Below, one piece after another: positions 45,686 to 55,762 of a stretch of 64,000 nucleotides of DNA. The notes beneath the pieces were generated by a model that was not told where the DNA came from, did not search any database, and saw nothing but the letters and a program-made list of their open reading frames with translations. The first letter of the stretch is position 1. Each line of letters opens with the position of its first letter. The position numbers were made by a program, and so were the translations under genes. The DNA lies in NCBI RefSeq assembly GCF_011682045.1, contig NZ_VVIW01000004.1, forward strand, positions 248,001 through 312,000. Reading direction: 5' to 3'. The stretch is from Massilia aquatica (GTDB taxonomy: Bacteria > Pseudomonadota > Gammaproteobacteria > Burkholderiales > Burkholderiaceae_D).

Positions 45686-47215
45686 TCAGCGCCGCTCGCG
45701 CCACCATAGCAGCAGCATCGCCGCCGCGAACAGCAGCGCGAACGGCCACGCCGGCAGCGGCGCCGTGCCCGCCGCCGCCGCCACCGGCGTGCGCGCGGCG
45801 TAGCGCGCCGTGGCCTCGCGCCGCTGCGCCTTTTGCCACAATAGCCAGTCGGCCTTGTCGTACACATACAGCTTGCCAGCGACCGGCTTTGCGCCCTGGG
45901 TTTCCATCGCCAGCCAGCCGGCCTTGCGCGGCCACACGGCCACGCAGGAAGCATCGGCCTTGTCCGGGCGGCGCTGCCAGGCAAGCGTCTGTTTCAGTTG
46001 CGGGAAGGTGACGTTGCCCTGCACGCCGAGCGCGCACACTTCGAGGCGCCGGCCGGGCAGCGGCATCTCTTGCGGATCGAGCCAGGCCACATCCTGCGCG
46101 CGCTCAATGCCGGCGCGGTCGAGCACCCCCTGCCACCACAGGGCCAGCGCCTGCGGCTCGCTGATCGCGTAGCGGTGCCAGTCGGCCACGCCAAGCCAGA
46201 CGATGCGGCCCTTTTCCCACGGCCGCGTCCAGATGCGGTCACCCGCCGTACGCCACTGGCCTGAGGCCCCGGCCGGATTGAGCGGGCTTGATGCCAGTGC
46301 CAGCGGGGTGCCGGAAGGCCGGGCCTCGGCCTGCTCGCGCAGTTCCAGCTGCAGCGCGCGTGACCACAGCTGCTTGTCCTGCGCGTTGGCCGCCAGGATC
46401 ACCAGCGGCGTGCCCGCCGCCACCTGCGCCAGCAGCGCCGCACGCGCGCCGTCGCCCAGGCGCTCCACGTGGGCGGCGTCGGCCACCAGCAAATCGGGCT
46501 GCGTGAGCGCGGCGCGCGGGCCTTCGTTACGGGTGACGGTCTTGCCCAGCACGACCTGCCAGTCAATCACCGCATGGCTGCCCACCAGCAGTTCATTGAG
46601 CGTGCGCGCATCGAACGATGGCGCGCCGAAGCGCCCCACCACTTGCAGCGGCACCGGCGCCGATACCGAAAACGGCACAGGCCCCTGCGCCAGCACCTTG
46701 CCGCTGGCGTCGAGCATGCGCGCGCTCAGCACCAGCGTTTCGGCCACCGGCGGCAGCCACTGCACCGTCAGCGCCGCGCCGCTGCCGGCGACGTCCGCAA
46801 TCACCTGCTTGTTCTCGGCCAGCAGCTGCAAGCGCCAGCTGGCAGCCTGGCTGCGGCGCACGGTCAGCGCGAACATGCGCCCCAGCGTCAGCTCACGCGG
46901 AAAATCCAGATGCAGAACTTCGCTGGTGGGCGCCTCCCACAGCACGGGCCGCGCCGGCAGGTCGTGCCACTGGGCGGCGGACAAGCCGTCGCCGGAAAGC
47001 CGCACCGCCGCAGCCTCGTTCAGGTCGATCGCTTCGGCGTCGGAATCGATTGACAGTGTCCCACCCACCCCCGCCGGCAGCTTGACGTCGCCGACGATCA
47101 CGCCCAGCGCCGCAGCGGCCAGCAGGATCAGCAAGGCGTCGATCCACTGGCGCCGCCACAGGTAGACGGCGGCGCTGCCGGCGCCGATCAGGAAAATCAG
47201 GCCTGCGGCGATCAT
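45686..47215 (-). CDS. Large membrane protein at the end of the MoxR-BatA operon
   Basis: A 509-residue protein. Two spans (about 2-21 and 24-42) precede a long periplasmic domain, and one C-terminal span (WPFALLFAAAMLLLWW) ends in arginines. I recognise no catalytic motif. A central LLVADAAHVERLGDGARAALLAQV segment is reminiscent of the glutamine-amidotransferase-like fold found in BatA-linked proteins. Its ATG overlaps the previous stop by four bases. A surface or assembly role with the MoxR system is inferred from context only. Confidence 0.6.
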   Translation of the reverse strand: MIAAGLIFLIGAGSAAVYLWRRQWIDALLILLAAAALGVIVGDVKLPAGVGGTLSIDSDAEAIDLNEAAAVRLSGDGLSAAQWHDLPARPVLWEAPTSEVLHLDFPRELTLGRMFALTVRRSQAASWRLQLLAENKQVIADVAGSGAALTVQWLPPVAETLVLSARMLDASGKVLAQGPVPFSVSAPVPLQVVGRFGAPSFDARTLNELLVGSHAVIDWQVVLGKTVTRNEGPRAALTQPDLLVADAAHVERLGDGARAALLAQVAAGTPLVILAANAQDKQLWSRALQLELREQAEARPSGTPLALASSPLNPAGASGQWRTAGDRIWTRPWEKGRIVWLGVADWHRYAISEPQALALWWQGVLDRAGIERAQDVAWLDPQEMPLPGRRLEVCALGVQGNVTFPQLKQTLAWQRRPDKADASCVAVWPRKAGWLAMETQGAKPVAGKLYVYDKADWLLWQKAQRREATARYAARTPVAAAAGTAPLPAWPFALLFAAAMLLLWWRERR

Positions 47216-49167
47216 CGTGGAACTTCCTTGCGCAGCGCGCGGGTGAATGGGGTTTGCGGGGCGGGCCTGGCCTGCAGCAGCACCGGCGCCTGGGTGATGG
47301 CGCCGCGCAGCCAGGCGCGCAGCAGCGGGCGGCACGTGGCGCAGCCGTCCGCCACATCCTGCACGGCGCGCTGCGCTTCGAGGCGCTGTTCATCGCTCGT
47401 GATGCGTGAGCGAATCCACTCGTGCGCGCCGCGGCTCCACAGGGCCGGCAAGGCGCCATCGCCATCGAGCGCTTCGATCAGGCGCCGCACCTCCTCGGGA
47501 ATCGGCACGGCCGCCGTTGCCTGCTCGCGGCGGTAGCTTTTGGTTCCATCCACGTCGCCGGTCATGCGGATCTCTTCCTTGAGCGGCGGCGGCACAAACG
47601 CGGTCTTGTGCAGGTAGATGCGGTCGGCCTGCTGCAACTGCTTGATCGCCTCGAGCGCCTTGTGCTCGGGCGCGAGCGCGGTCTTCGGCGTGATGGCGCG
47701 CAAGGCTTTTTCGGCATCCCACATCGCGCTCAGGGCGCGCCGCAGGATCTTTTTGGTCGACTCGTCGAACAGGGTCGCGTTTTCGGCCTGGTCGTGCGCG
47801 TGGCCGAATTCGGCGACCACGTCGTGTTTTTCATCGTCGTCGTGATGCTCTTCGCCGCCGAACAGGGTCGACTCTTCGCCGAGAAACTGGCCGTAACGGC
47901 GCCGCAACTGGGCCTGATCGCCGGCGATGGACTCGCTACGCTCGCGCAGCGTGGCCGGGTTCATGCCGGGCGTCGCCTTCAGGTCCGCCAGCAGTTGTTC
48001 GGTGTCGATGATGATCTGGCGCTGGCTGCGCAGGCTCTCGGGTTTGACCAGCATCGGCTGCGCCGACGACTCGTCGGTTTCTTCCACCGGCCCTGGCAGG
48101 CGCAGGGTATAGGTGGGCGAGACGGTGGTGTGCGGCCGCTCGGCGTTGTCGGTCGCGCGCACGAAGAAAAACAGTTCGTCGCCCGGCTCCATGCCCAGTT
48201 CGGCCAGCGTCCATTGCTTGTGCCAGTTGCGCGTGCGCGGGTCGTTCGATTCGGGCAGCGGCAGTTCGCGGTCGCTGAAGCGGATATTCTCGCCGCTGCC
48301 GCGCGCCAGGGTCAGGTGCAGGGTGGCGCGCCGTACCTGATAGTCGTCGCGCACCGCCAGGGTGATGGTGGCGCTGGCGGCGTCCGGGGCGAGCGTGTGG
48401 ATCATCTCGCGCGGTGCGGTCAAGGTGACCTCGGGCGCCCGGTCGGGAATGACGCGCAAGTTGTAGCGCGCCCCGCGCCAGCGCCAGAACACCGACTCGG
48501 TCGCACTCCAGCGCGCGCACTCGCGGCCGATCTTGAGCGACTGGCCGTCGCTCAGCTCAATCGGCGTATCGACCGGCTGCGGCGCGCGCAGGCACCATTC
48601 GACGACGCTGTGCTCCGGCACCTGCAGTTCACGCGGCGGGCCGTCAGATTTGGGCATACCGGTGTATTTTGGCGGCGTTACGCGCACCGTGATCTCGCTG
48701 GTCTGCTTTGCGACCAGGGCTTTGACTTCGTGCGGCGTGAGTGGCGCGGCTTCTACCAGCCGCCATGCGAACACGGCCAGCGCCGCGCACACGCTTAACG
48801 CGAGCCAGCGCGCGTCGAACCGCACGCGTTCCCTGGCGATGGCCGCCAGCACGTCGTCGGTGAGCGTGGTGGCGATGCGTGCCAGCAGGCGGCGGCGCTG
48901 GAGCTGGCCGATGGCGCTGGTGGCGCCGGCCAGCAGCGCGCTACTGTCTTCCAGCGCGGGCACGGTGGCGTCGATCCAGCCGGTCCAGTCGCGCTGCACG
49001 CGCGCGCGCAGGCGGCGGCAATCCCATACCGCCCATGCGCTCCACACCAGGATGCCGGGCAGCGACAGCAGCAGCAACCATGGCAGGATCGCCGCGATCC
49101 ACAGCGGCGCGCGCCGGCGCGTGGCGGCGAACTGTAAGCGCCCGCAGATGTCAGCGTCGGCTTGCAT
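47212..49167 (-). CDS. Large membrane protein with coiled-coil region (DUF4175-like)
   Basis: A 651-residue protein. Two N-terminal spans (LWIAAILPWLLLLSLPGILVWSAWAVW, and LALSVCAALAVFAWRLVEA near 125-145) are followed by a beta-rich periplasmic region with RAPEVTLTAP and an alpha-helical part with an acidic histidine-rich insertion (EEHHDDDEKHD) that might bind metal. The layout resembles DUF4175 proteins found with MoxR and BatA genes. ATG 49167 overlaps the previous gene by 17 bases; 49200 is an alternative start. The function is unknown. Confidence 0.6.
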   Translation of the reverse strand: MQADADICGRLQFAATRRRAPLWIAAILPWLLLLSLPGILVWSAWAVWDCRRLRARVQRDWTGWIDATVPALEDSSALLAGATSAIGQLQRRRLLARIATTLTDDVLAAIARERVRFDARWLALSVCAALAVFAWRLVEAAPLTPHEVKALVAKQTSEITVRVTPPKYTGMPKSDGPPRELQVPEHSVVEWCLRAPQPVDTPIELSDGQSLKIGRECARWSATESVFWRWRGARYNLRVIPDRAPEVTLTAPREMIHTLAPDAASATITLAVRDDYQVRRATLHLTLARGSGENIRFSDRELPLPESNDPRTRNWHKQWTLAELGMEPGDELFFFVRATDNAERPHTTVSPTYTLRLPGPVEETDESSAQPMLVKPESLRSQRQIIIDTEQLLADLKATPGMNPATLRERSESIAGDQAQLRRRYGQFLGEESTLFGGEEHHDDDEKHDVVAEFGHAHDQAENATLFDESTKKILRRALSAMWDAEKALRAITPKTALAPEHKALEAIKQLQQADRIYLHKTAFVPPPLKEEIRMTGDVDGTKSYRREQATAAVPIPEEVRRLIEALDGDGALPALWSRGAHEWIRSRITSDEQRLEAQRAVQDVADGCATCRPLLRAWLRGAITQAPVLLQARPAPQTPFTRALRKEVPR

Positions 49168-50134
49168 GGGCCAGTATCCGTTCCATGGCAAAGAGGCCAA
49201 GCAGCACGAGCGTGAGCAGATAGCGCAAGGCGCCGCTGGACTGCGCCGGCGTGGCCGTGGACATGGCGGCGATCACTTGCGGCGGCATCGTGTAGGGCAC
49301 CGGCGCGTAGTGCAGCCGCTGCCAGTTCTCGAACAGGCGGCGCGCCGCGTCCGGCCCGGCCGGCGGCCATGCACTGGCGGCCCATACGCGCCCACGCGCG
49401 CCGCCGGCGTAGCGGATGCCGTCGACCTGTGCCGCCTTCTCCAGTTCCGGGAACGAGGCCGTGTCGCCAGCCCACCAGAGCGGGGCGGAGAGGCCTGCGG
49501 GCGCCGCTTGCGGTACATCCCAGATCACCAGCTCCGCCTCGCCTTGCGGCGCCTCGTCGACCTTGTAGCGGCGTGGACCGTCGAGCGCGGCGAACATAGC
49601 GCGCCATTGCGCCGCGCGCTTGCTGACGATAACCACGCGTTGTTCCGTCTGCGCGAAAGCCGGCGCCTTGCTGCGCACCTCGATCCGGTGGCGCGAGCGT
49701 GGCGGCGTGGCGGGCATCGGCACGTTACCGAGTACCAGCAGGCGCGAATCGGCGCGCCATTCGCGGTCGTGGCGCGCCAGCCACGCAAAAGGATCTTCAG
49801 CGGGCACGGCGATCCAACTGGCGTCGTAAAAGCCGGCCTGCCTGATCTGGCGCTCGGCCCAGTCGCTGTCGGTACCGGCGGCAATGAGCACCGCGTCGCG
49901 CCGCCATGGCAGTACCAGGTCGGCCAGCCAGGCAAGAACGGCGATAATCAACAGGCAGCGCGCGAGCAGCAGCATGCGTTCGGTCCAGCGCCACACGCGC
50001 AGTTGCTGCGGATCGGTGCGCGGCAGGAAGCGGGCGGTGGCCAGCGGCTCCTGGTGGACACGCTGGCGCCGCTGGCGGTGCCACAGGACCGGCAACGCCA
50101 GCAGGGCCAGTCCCAGCCACCAAAACGTATTCAT
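49151..50134 (-). CDS. BatA-like membrane protein
   Basis: A 327-residue protein. The start MNTFWWLGLALLALPVLWH and following basic loop match the BatA N-terminal (aerotolerance regulator) domain. A second span (LLLARCLLIIAVLAWLADL) follows, then a periplasmic domain without the vWA MIDAS motif, and a C-terminal span. Its ATG overlaps the DUF58 stop by four bases. In related clusters such proteins work with MoxR and DUF58 as a membrane chaperone assembly. Confidence 0.7.
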   Translation of the reverse strand: MNTFWWLGLALLALPVLWHRQRRQRVHQEPLATARFLPRTDPQQLRVWRWTERMLLLARCLLIIAVLAWLADLVLPWRRDAVLIAAGTDSDWAERQIRQAGFYDASWIAVPAEDPFAWLARHDREWRADSRLLVLGNVPMPATPPRSRHRIEVRSKAPAFAQTEQRVVIVSKRAAQWRAMFAALDGPRRYKVDEAPQGEAELVIWDVPQAAPAGLSAPLWWAGDTASFPELEKAAQVDGIRYAGGARGRVWAASAWPPAGPDAARRLFENWQRLHYAPVPYTMPPQVIAAMSTATPAQSSGALRYLLTLVLLGLFAMERILAHASRR

Positions 50135-51018
50135 GCGCGTGCGCCCCGGCGCAACCAGGTGCGCAGCACGGCAGGCAGCGGCTCTTCGATGCAGGCGGCC
50201 AGCACCGCAATATCGTTGTGACGGCATTGCGCCAGCATGCGCTCGAGGTGTTCGTCGCGGTTCTTGCGATAGACCCCAACCGTGTCGGATGCGAAGCGGA
50301 ACACGCCGTCGGCGTTTTCGGGATCGCGCCAGATGCTGTCTAGCTCAAAACTGGCGTCGCACTCGGCGCGCGTTTGCAGGCACAGAAGGCGCACGTCGTG
50401 GCGCATCCGGCGCAGGCGCAGCAGGGCTTCGGCCTGGCTGGAGGGCCAGTCGAGAAAATCGCTGGCGGCGAACACCAGGCTGGGTGCGCGCACGAACGGC
50501 ATGCTGGCGCGCAGGGTTTCGCCATCGGGCAGGGTGCCACCGGCTTCAATGCGCTGCAATTGCGCCAGCACGCGCTGCATCTGGCGCGGTCCGCGCGCAG
50601 CGGGCGTGAACTGCACGCGCTCGCCGCTGCAGATGACCAGGCCGAAGGCGTCGCCCTGGCGCTGCGCGATGGCGGCGATGCAGGCTAACACGGTGCGCGC
50701 GTACCAGAGTTTGTCCAGGCCCGACACGCCGCTGCGGCTCGGCTCCGCCATCGATGCGGTGGCGTCCAACCAGAGCCAGACCGCCACGTGGCTGTCACGC
50801 TCCGCTTCGCGCACGTAGTAACGGTCGGCGCGCGCCAGCAGCTTCCAGTCGATGCGGCGCCATTCGTCGCCGGGCGCATAGGCGCGGTATTCGGAAAATT
50901 CGACGCCGGCGCCGCGCTCGCGGCCCGCATGAATGCCGTGACCGAGCCCCGCCAGTACATGGCGGATGATCAGGTTCAGGTCATTGGTGTGCGCGAGCAG
51001 CGCGGACGTCGACAGCAT
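50131..51018 (-). CDS. DUF58 domain protein
   Basis: A 295-residue DUF58 protein, recognised by FSEYRAYAPGDEWRRIDWKLLARADRYYVREAERD. A vWA-like part follows (VWLWLDATASM), with the metal motif partly changed. DUF58 proteins are the usual partners of MoxR ATPases. ATG 51018 starts seven bases after the MoxR stop. Confidence 0.88.
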   Translation of the reverse strand: MLSTSALLAHTNDLNLIIRHVLAGLGHGIHAGRERGAGVEFSEYRAYAPGDEWRRIDWKLLARADRYYVREAERDSHVAVWLWLDATASMAEPSRSGVSGLDKLWYARTVLACIAAIAQRQGDAFGLVICSGERVQFTPAARGPRQMQRVLAQLQRIEAGGTLPDGETLRASMPFVRAPSLVFAASDFLDWPSSQAEALLRLRRMRHDVRLLCLQTRAECDASFELDSIWRDPENADGVFRFASDTVGVYRKNRDEHLERMLAQCRHNDIAVLAACIEEPLPAVLRTWLRRGARA

Positions 51019-51025
51019 GCGATGA

Positions 51026-52024
<999 letters not shown>

Positions 52025-52026
52025 TG

Positions 52027-52647
52027 TCACGCTCCCAAAGCATACTGAATGATATTGACCGCAAAGCGGGTATTGTCGACCACCAGCCAGCGCTTGTTGC
52101 GGAAGTCGTAGTCCCACTCGCAGCCGTAGTCCTTGTTCGAATACAGTACCCGCACGCGCCCGTTGATCTCGATCGCCTTGAGGTACTCGTGCACCAGGTC
52201 GTCGCCCCAGCCATTGAGCTCATTGCCGGTGTTGGGCGGGCCGTCGAACTGGAAGAAGCTCGAATACACCGGATGGCTGTTGGGGATTTTTTTAAGCGCC
52301 CTGGGGCCGAAAATGCGCGCCAGTTCGGCCTCGAAGGATTTGGCGAACAGGCCGTCGATATCGTGGTTGCAGTCGTCGACGAACACAAAGCCGCCGCCGC
52401 GCACATAGCGCTCGAAGTTCTTGCGCTCGGCCGGCGTGAACTGCACCAGCTTGTGCCCGGCCAGGTAGCAGAAGGGCGACTCCAGCATCTTGGCGTCCGC
52501 CAGCGCAATCACCCGCTCCACCGGATCGACGCGCAGCGTGGTGTACTCCACCAGCGAATTGAGCACGTTGCTGGGCATGCGGATATCCACGTCCCAGTCG
52601 CCCGACTCGTACATCAGGCGCGTGAAGTAGAAATCGTAGTTGCGCAT
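52027..52647 (-). CDS. DUF4159 domain protein
   Basis: A 206-residue protein of the DUF4159 family: the start NYDFYFTRLMYESGDWDVD, the core YVRGGGFVFVDDCNHDIDG and GRVRVLYSNKDYGCEWDYD are typical. The fold is glutamine-amidotransferase-like without a clear catalytic triad. No signal peptide is present, whereas other DUF4159 proteins are often exported. It lies two bases before the MoxR start. Confidence 0.85.
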   Translation of the reverse strand: MRNYDFYFTRLMYESGDWDVDIRMPSNVLNSLVEYTTLRVDPVERVIALADAKMLESPFCYLAGHKLVQFTPAERKNFERYVRGGGFVFVDDCNHDIDGLFAKSFEAELARIFGPRALKKIPNSHPVYSSFFQFDGPPNTGNELNGWGDDLVHEYLKAIEINGRVRVLYSNKDYGCEWDYDFRNKRWLVVDNTRFAVNIIQYALGA

Positions 52648-52661
52648 CGCCCGGCCCCGCC

Positions 52662-53999
52662 TTACACCGCGTCCGACAGCGACGTAAAGTTGAAGTCGCG
52701 GATTTTCATCGGCGGGATCATCATCTGGAAGTTCATGCCGTCGCCGCCAAGGATCTGCGGCTTGCCCAGTTCATCGAGATTATTGAGCATCGAGACCGGG
52801 CTTTCGTTAAAGCGGAAGTTCTTGACCGGATGCTTGATCTTGCCGTTTTCGACGTAGAAGGTGCCGTCGCGCGTCAGGCCCGTGAGCAGCAGCGACTGCG
52901 GATCGACGTCGCGGATGTACCAGGTGCGGGTGACCACGATGCCCTTCTTGGTCGAGGCGATCAATTCGTCGAGCGACTTGGATCCGCCCGACATGATCAT
53001 GTTGCCGTGGCGGCCGCGCGCCTTCATCTTTTGCTTGTTGGCCCAGAACAGCGAGTAGTCGAGCGAGACGATCTTGCCGTTCTTGATGATGTCGGTGCGT
53101 TCGCGCGGCAGCATCGATTCGGTGTCCCACGGACGCACCGGCACATCCTTGTCCCACGGGTCGGCCCATACGTTGACCTGTTCGTCGAACAGCTTTTCGC
53201 CCAAGCGATTGCCGCCGCCTTTTTTCGACAGGAAGCTGCGGCCCTCGTCGGCGCGGCGCGCGTCGAACGCGCCGAACATGCGGCCCACCAGGTCCGAGGT
53301 GGCGGCCGGTTCCAGGATCACGGTGTAGCGGCCCGGTTCCAGCGCCTTGGCGTCCACCGACCGCAATGCCTTTTCGATGGCCACGCTGGATGCTTCGCGC
53401 GCGTCAAACCGGCGCACGTCGTTGGCCGAGCGGGTCACCCAGCCGGAACCGCGGCCGTCTTCGGTGCGCGCGGTGCAGGTGAAGCTGACGTTGGTAAATT
53501 CATGGTGGCCGAACACGCCGTTGGAGTTGGCGATAGTCTCGAAACCGGTGTTATCGACAAAGAAGCCGGCTGTGACCAGCTTGTTCTTGCGCCCCGCCAG
53601 AATGCTGTGCGATGCCACTTCGGCGCGAAACTCCGGGTCGATGGCGGCCGTCTCGCGCGCAAACGCATTCGACGCCTTGTATTCCTGCTTGCCGATGGCT
53701 GCCATGAATTCCGGATTCTCGGGTGCGAGGCGCGCCACGTCTTCGGCGCGGCGCACGGCTTTTTCGAGCGACTTGTCATCGAACTCATTGATCGAGGCGG
53801 TGCCCTGGCGCTTGCCGAAGGCGACGCTCACGGTCATCTGCATGTTTTCGTTCAGGCCCGCCGTGGACACGCTGTTCTGGGCGTAGCGGATATTGCCGGT
53901 GCGGGTGCCGCTGATCGCCACGCGGCATTCGTCCGCCCTGGAAAACCCGAGCACGCGCTCGCAGATGCGTTTTGCTTCTTCCTGGTTCAACTGTTTCAT
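52662..53999 (-). CDS. TldE/PmbA-like protein, second copy
   Basis: A 445-residue member of the TldD/PmbA family. It lacks the zinc-binding HExxxH and so corresponds to the non-catalytic TldE (PmbA) subunit. Conserved features include TRTWYIRDVDPQSLLLTGLTRDG and the C-terminus FNFTSLSDAV. No signal peptide is present, although its partner has a Tat signal. It has the same length as the copy at 55763-57100, and most blocks match residue for residue, so the two pairs arose by tandem duplication. Confidence 0.87.
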   Translation of the reverse strand: MKQLNQEEAKRICERVLGFSRADECRVAISGTRTGNIRYAQNSVSTAGLNENMQMTVSVAFGKRQGTASINEFDDKSLEKAVRRAEDVARLAPENPEFMAAIGKQEYKASNAFARETAAIDPEFRAEVASHSILAGRKNKLVTAGFFVDNTGFETIANSNGVFGHHEFTNVSFTCTARTEDGRGSGWVTRSANDVRRFDAREASSVAIEKALRSVDAKALEPGRYTVILEPAATSDLVGRMFGAFDARRADEGRSFLSKKGGGNRLGEKLFDEQVNVWADPWDKDVPVRPWDTESMLPRERTDIIKNGKIVSLDYSLFWANKQKMKARGRHGNMIMSGGSKSLDELIASTKKGIVVTRTWYIRDVDPQSLLLTGLTRDGTFYVENGKIKHPVKNFRFNESPVSMLNNLDELGKPQILGGDGMNFQMMIPPMKIRDFNFTSLSDAV

Positions 54000-54020
54000 T
54001 GCGTGGTCTCCTTAGCCGGC

Positions 54021-55658
54021 TTAGCCGATTTTACGGGCGGTGTTGATGACGTTGATGCCGTTAAAACGCGTGGTGCTTGACCCGTGCGAGACCGCGCTGA
54101 CCTGGCTGGGCTGCCCTTTGCCATCAAAAAACGAGCCGCCCATGCGCCAGTCGCGCACGTCGCAGATGGCGCTGCACGCGTTCCAGAACTCCTGGGTGTT
54201 GGACTGGTAGGCCACGTCCTCCAGGGGACCGGCGATCTTGCCGTTCTTGATCTCGAAGTAGAGCTGGCCGCCGAACTGGAAGTTGTAGCGCTGCTGGTCG
54301 ATCGAGTACGAACCGCGCCCGAGGATGTAGATACCCTTCTTGACGTCCTTGATCATCTCGTCGGGAGTGAGGCGCTCCTTGCCGGCTTGAAGCGACACGT
54401 TCGGCATGCGCTGGAACTGCACGCTGTTCCAGCTGTCGGCGTACGAGCAGCCGTGCGATTCCTTTTCGCCGATGATGTGGGCCTGGTCGCGCGTGGCCTG
54501 GTAGTTCACCAGCACGCCGTCGCGGATGATGTCCCAGCGCTTGGCGGGCACGCCTTCATCGTCGTAGCCGACCGCGCCGAGCGAACCCGGTTCGTTTTTA
54601 TCGGCGATGAAGTTGACCCGGTCGGCGCCGAACTTGAATTTCTTGGTCTGCCATTTATCGAGCGTGGCAAAGCTGGTGCCGGCGTAATTGGCTTCGTAGC
54701 CCAGTACGCGATCGAGTTCGGTCGGGTGGCCGACCGACTCGTGGATGGTCAGGAACAGATGTTCGGGCGCGAGAACCAGGTCGTACTTGCCCGGTTCGAC
54801 CGTCTTGGCGGAGAGTTTTTCGCGTGCCTGGCGGCCGGCCGCGCGCGCATCTTCCACGATGTCGTAGGACTTGGTGTAGAGCGTGGCGACACCGCCGGCG
54901 GCCTTGATTTTATCGGCAGCTCGCGCGTCGAAGTATTCGTAGCCCATGCCGGCCGGCGAGGCCAGGCCGTCGCGCGTGCGGAACCTGTTGCTGGCCTTGT
55001 CGACGGCGGTGGCGGTGAGTGGCGCCCACAGGCGGTGGATGTCCTGGTCGATGTAGGAGCCGTCGGTGGAGGCAAAGTACTTTTGCTGGTTGACCTGGAA
55101 CAGGGTCGAGGTCATGAAGCTGGCGCCGGCGTCCAGGCCCGCCTTGTTGGCGGCGATGAGCATCTCGGCCTTGTCCTTGATGGGGACCGTGCGCCAGTCT
55201 TTGGTGAATGGCGTGGCCCAGGCCACTTCGCCGACGCCCTTGACCGGCGCCATTTGCAGCGGCTCGCTTTGCAGCTTGCTGTTGGCGCGGGCGATGGCAA
55301 CCGCCTGGCGCGCGGCGGCGGCGATGCTGTCCGGCGACATGTCGTTGGTGGAGGCGAAGCCGTAGGCGCCGTTGGCGATCACGCGCACGCCCACGCCGGA
55401 CGATTCGGTGTTGACGATGTTCTCCACGCTCAGGTCGCGCGTGGTGATGAACTGGTTCAGGTAGCGCCCGATGCGCACGTCGCAGTAGGTGGCGCCGGCC
55501 TTGGTGGCGGCGTTCATGGCGGCGTCGGCCAGCGACTTCTTGAATGCGATGGCGACCGGGTTCATTAATTCTTCGGCCGCGATGGCGTTGCCGAAGACCG
55601 GGACCAGGATGGCGCCCGCGGCGCCGCTGCTGATCTTGAGGAAGGTACGTCGTTCCAC
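54021..55658 (-). CDS. TldD-like metallopeptidase with Tat signal, second copy
   Basis: A 545-residue TldD-family zinc peptidase. The N-terminus ERRTFLKISSGAAGAILVPV is a Tat signal (RRTFLK plus hydrophobic stretch, AIAAEE cleavage region). The zinc site is HESVGH (His306, Glu307, His311), and a conserved cysteine lies in WNACSAICD. With TldE, such enzymes cleave unfolded or ribosomally made peptides in E. coli (microcin B17, CcdA), but there they are cytoplasmic. Export is the unusual feature here. It lies 21 bases before the TldE partner. Confidence 0.88.
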   Translation of the reverse strand: MERRTFLKISSGAAGAILVPVFGNAIAAEELMNPVAIAFKKSLADAAMNAATKAGATYCDVRIGRYLNQFITTRDLSVENIVNTESSGVGVRVIANGAYGFASTNDMSPDSIAAAARQAVAIARANSKLQSEPLQMAPVKGVGEVAWATPFTKDWRTVPIKDKAEMLIAANKAGLDAGASFMTSTLFQVNQQKYFASTDGSYIDQDIHRLWAPLTATAVDKASNRFRTRDGLASPAGMGYEYFDARAADKIKAAGGVATLYTKSYDIVEDARAAGRQAREKLSAKTVEPGKYDLVLAPEHLFLTIHESVGHPTELDRVLGYEANYAGTSFATLDKWQTKKFKFGADRVNFIADKNEPGSLGAVGYDDEGVPAKRWDIIRDGVLVNYQATRDQAHIIGEKESHGCSYADSWNSVQFQRMPNVSLQAGKERLTPDEMIKDVKKGIYILGRGSYSIDQQRYNFQFGGQLYFEIKNGKIAGPLEDVAYQSNTQEFWNACSAICDVRDWRMGGSFFDGKGQPSQVSAVSHGSSTTRFNGINVINTARKIG

Positions 55659-55683
55659 TATTTACTCCTGCTTGCAAGGCTCC

Positions 55684-55723
55684 GTCGTCCCCGCGCCGAG
55701 GGCCGCCTTGGCGCGGGAACGAC
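55684..55723. repeat. Hairpin between the two TldD-TldE pairs
   Basis: GTCGTCCCCGCGCC (55684-55697) pairs with GGCGCGGGAACGAC (55710-55723) with one mismatch, around a 12-base loop, in the 104-base spacer between the pairs. It resembles extragenic palindromes with CCCGCG cores. It may reduce read-through from the first pair to the second or be a relic of the duplication. Confidence 0.7.
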
Positions 55724-55762
55724 GAGTTATCGATTAGATCAGCTTCGTTGCCTGGTCTGGGC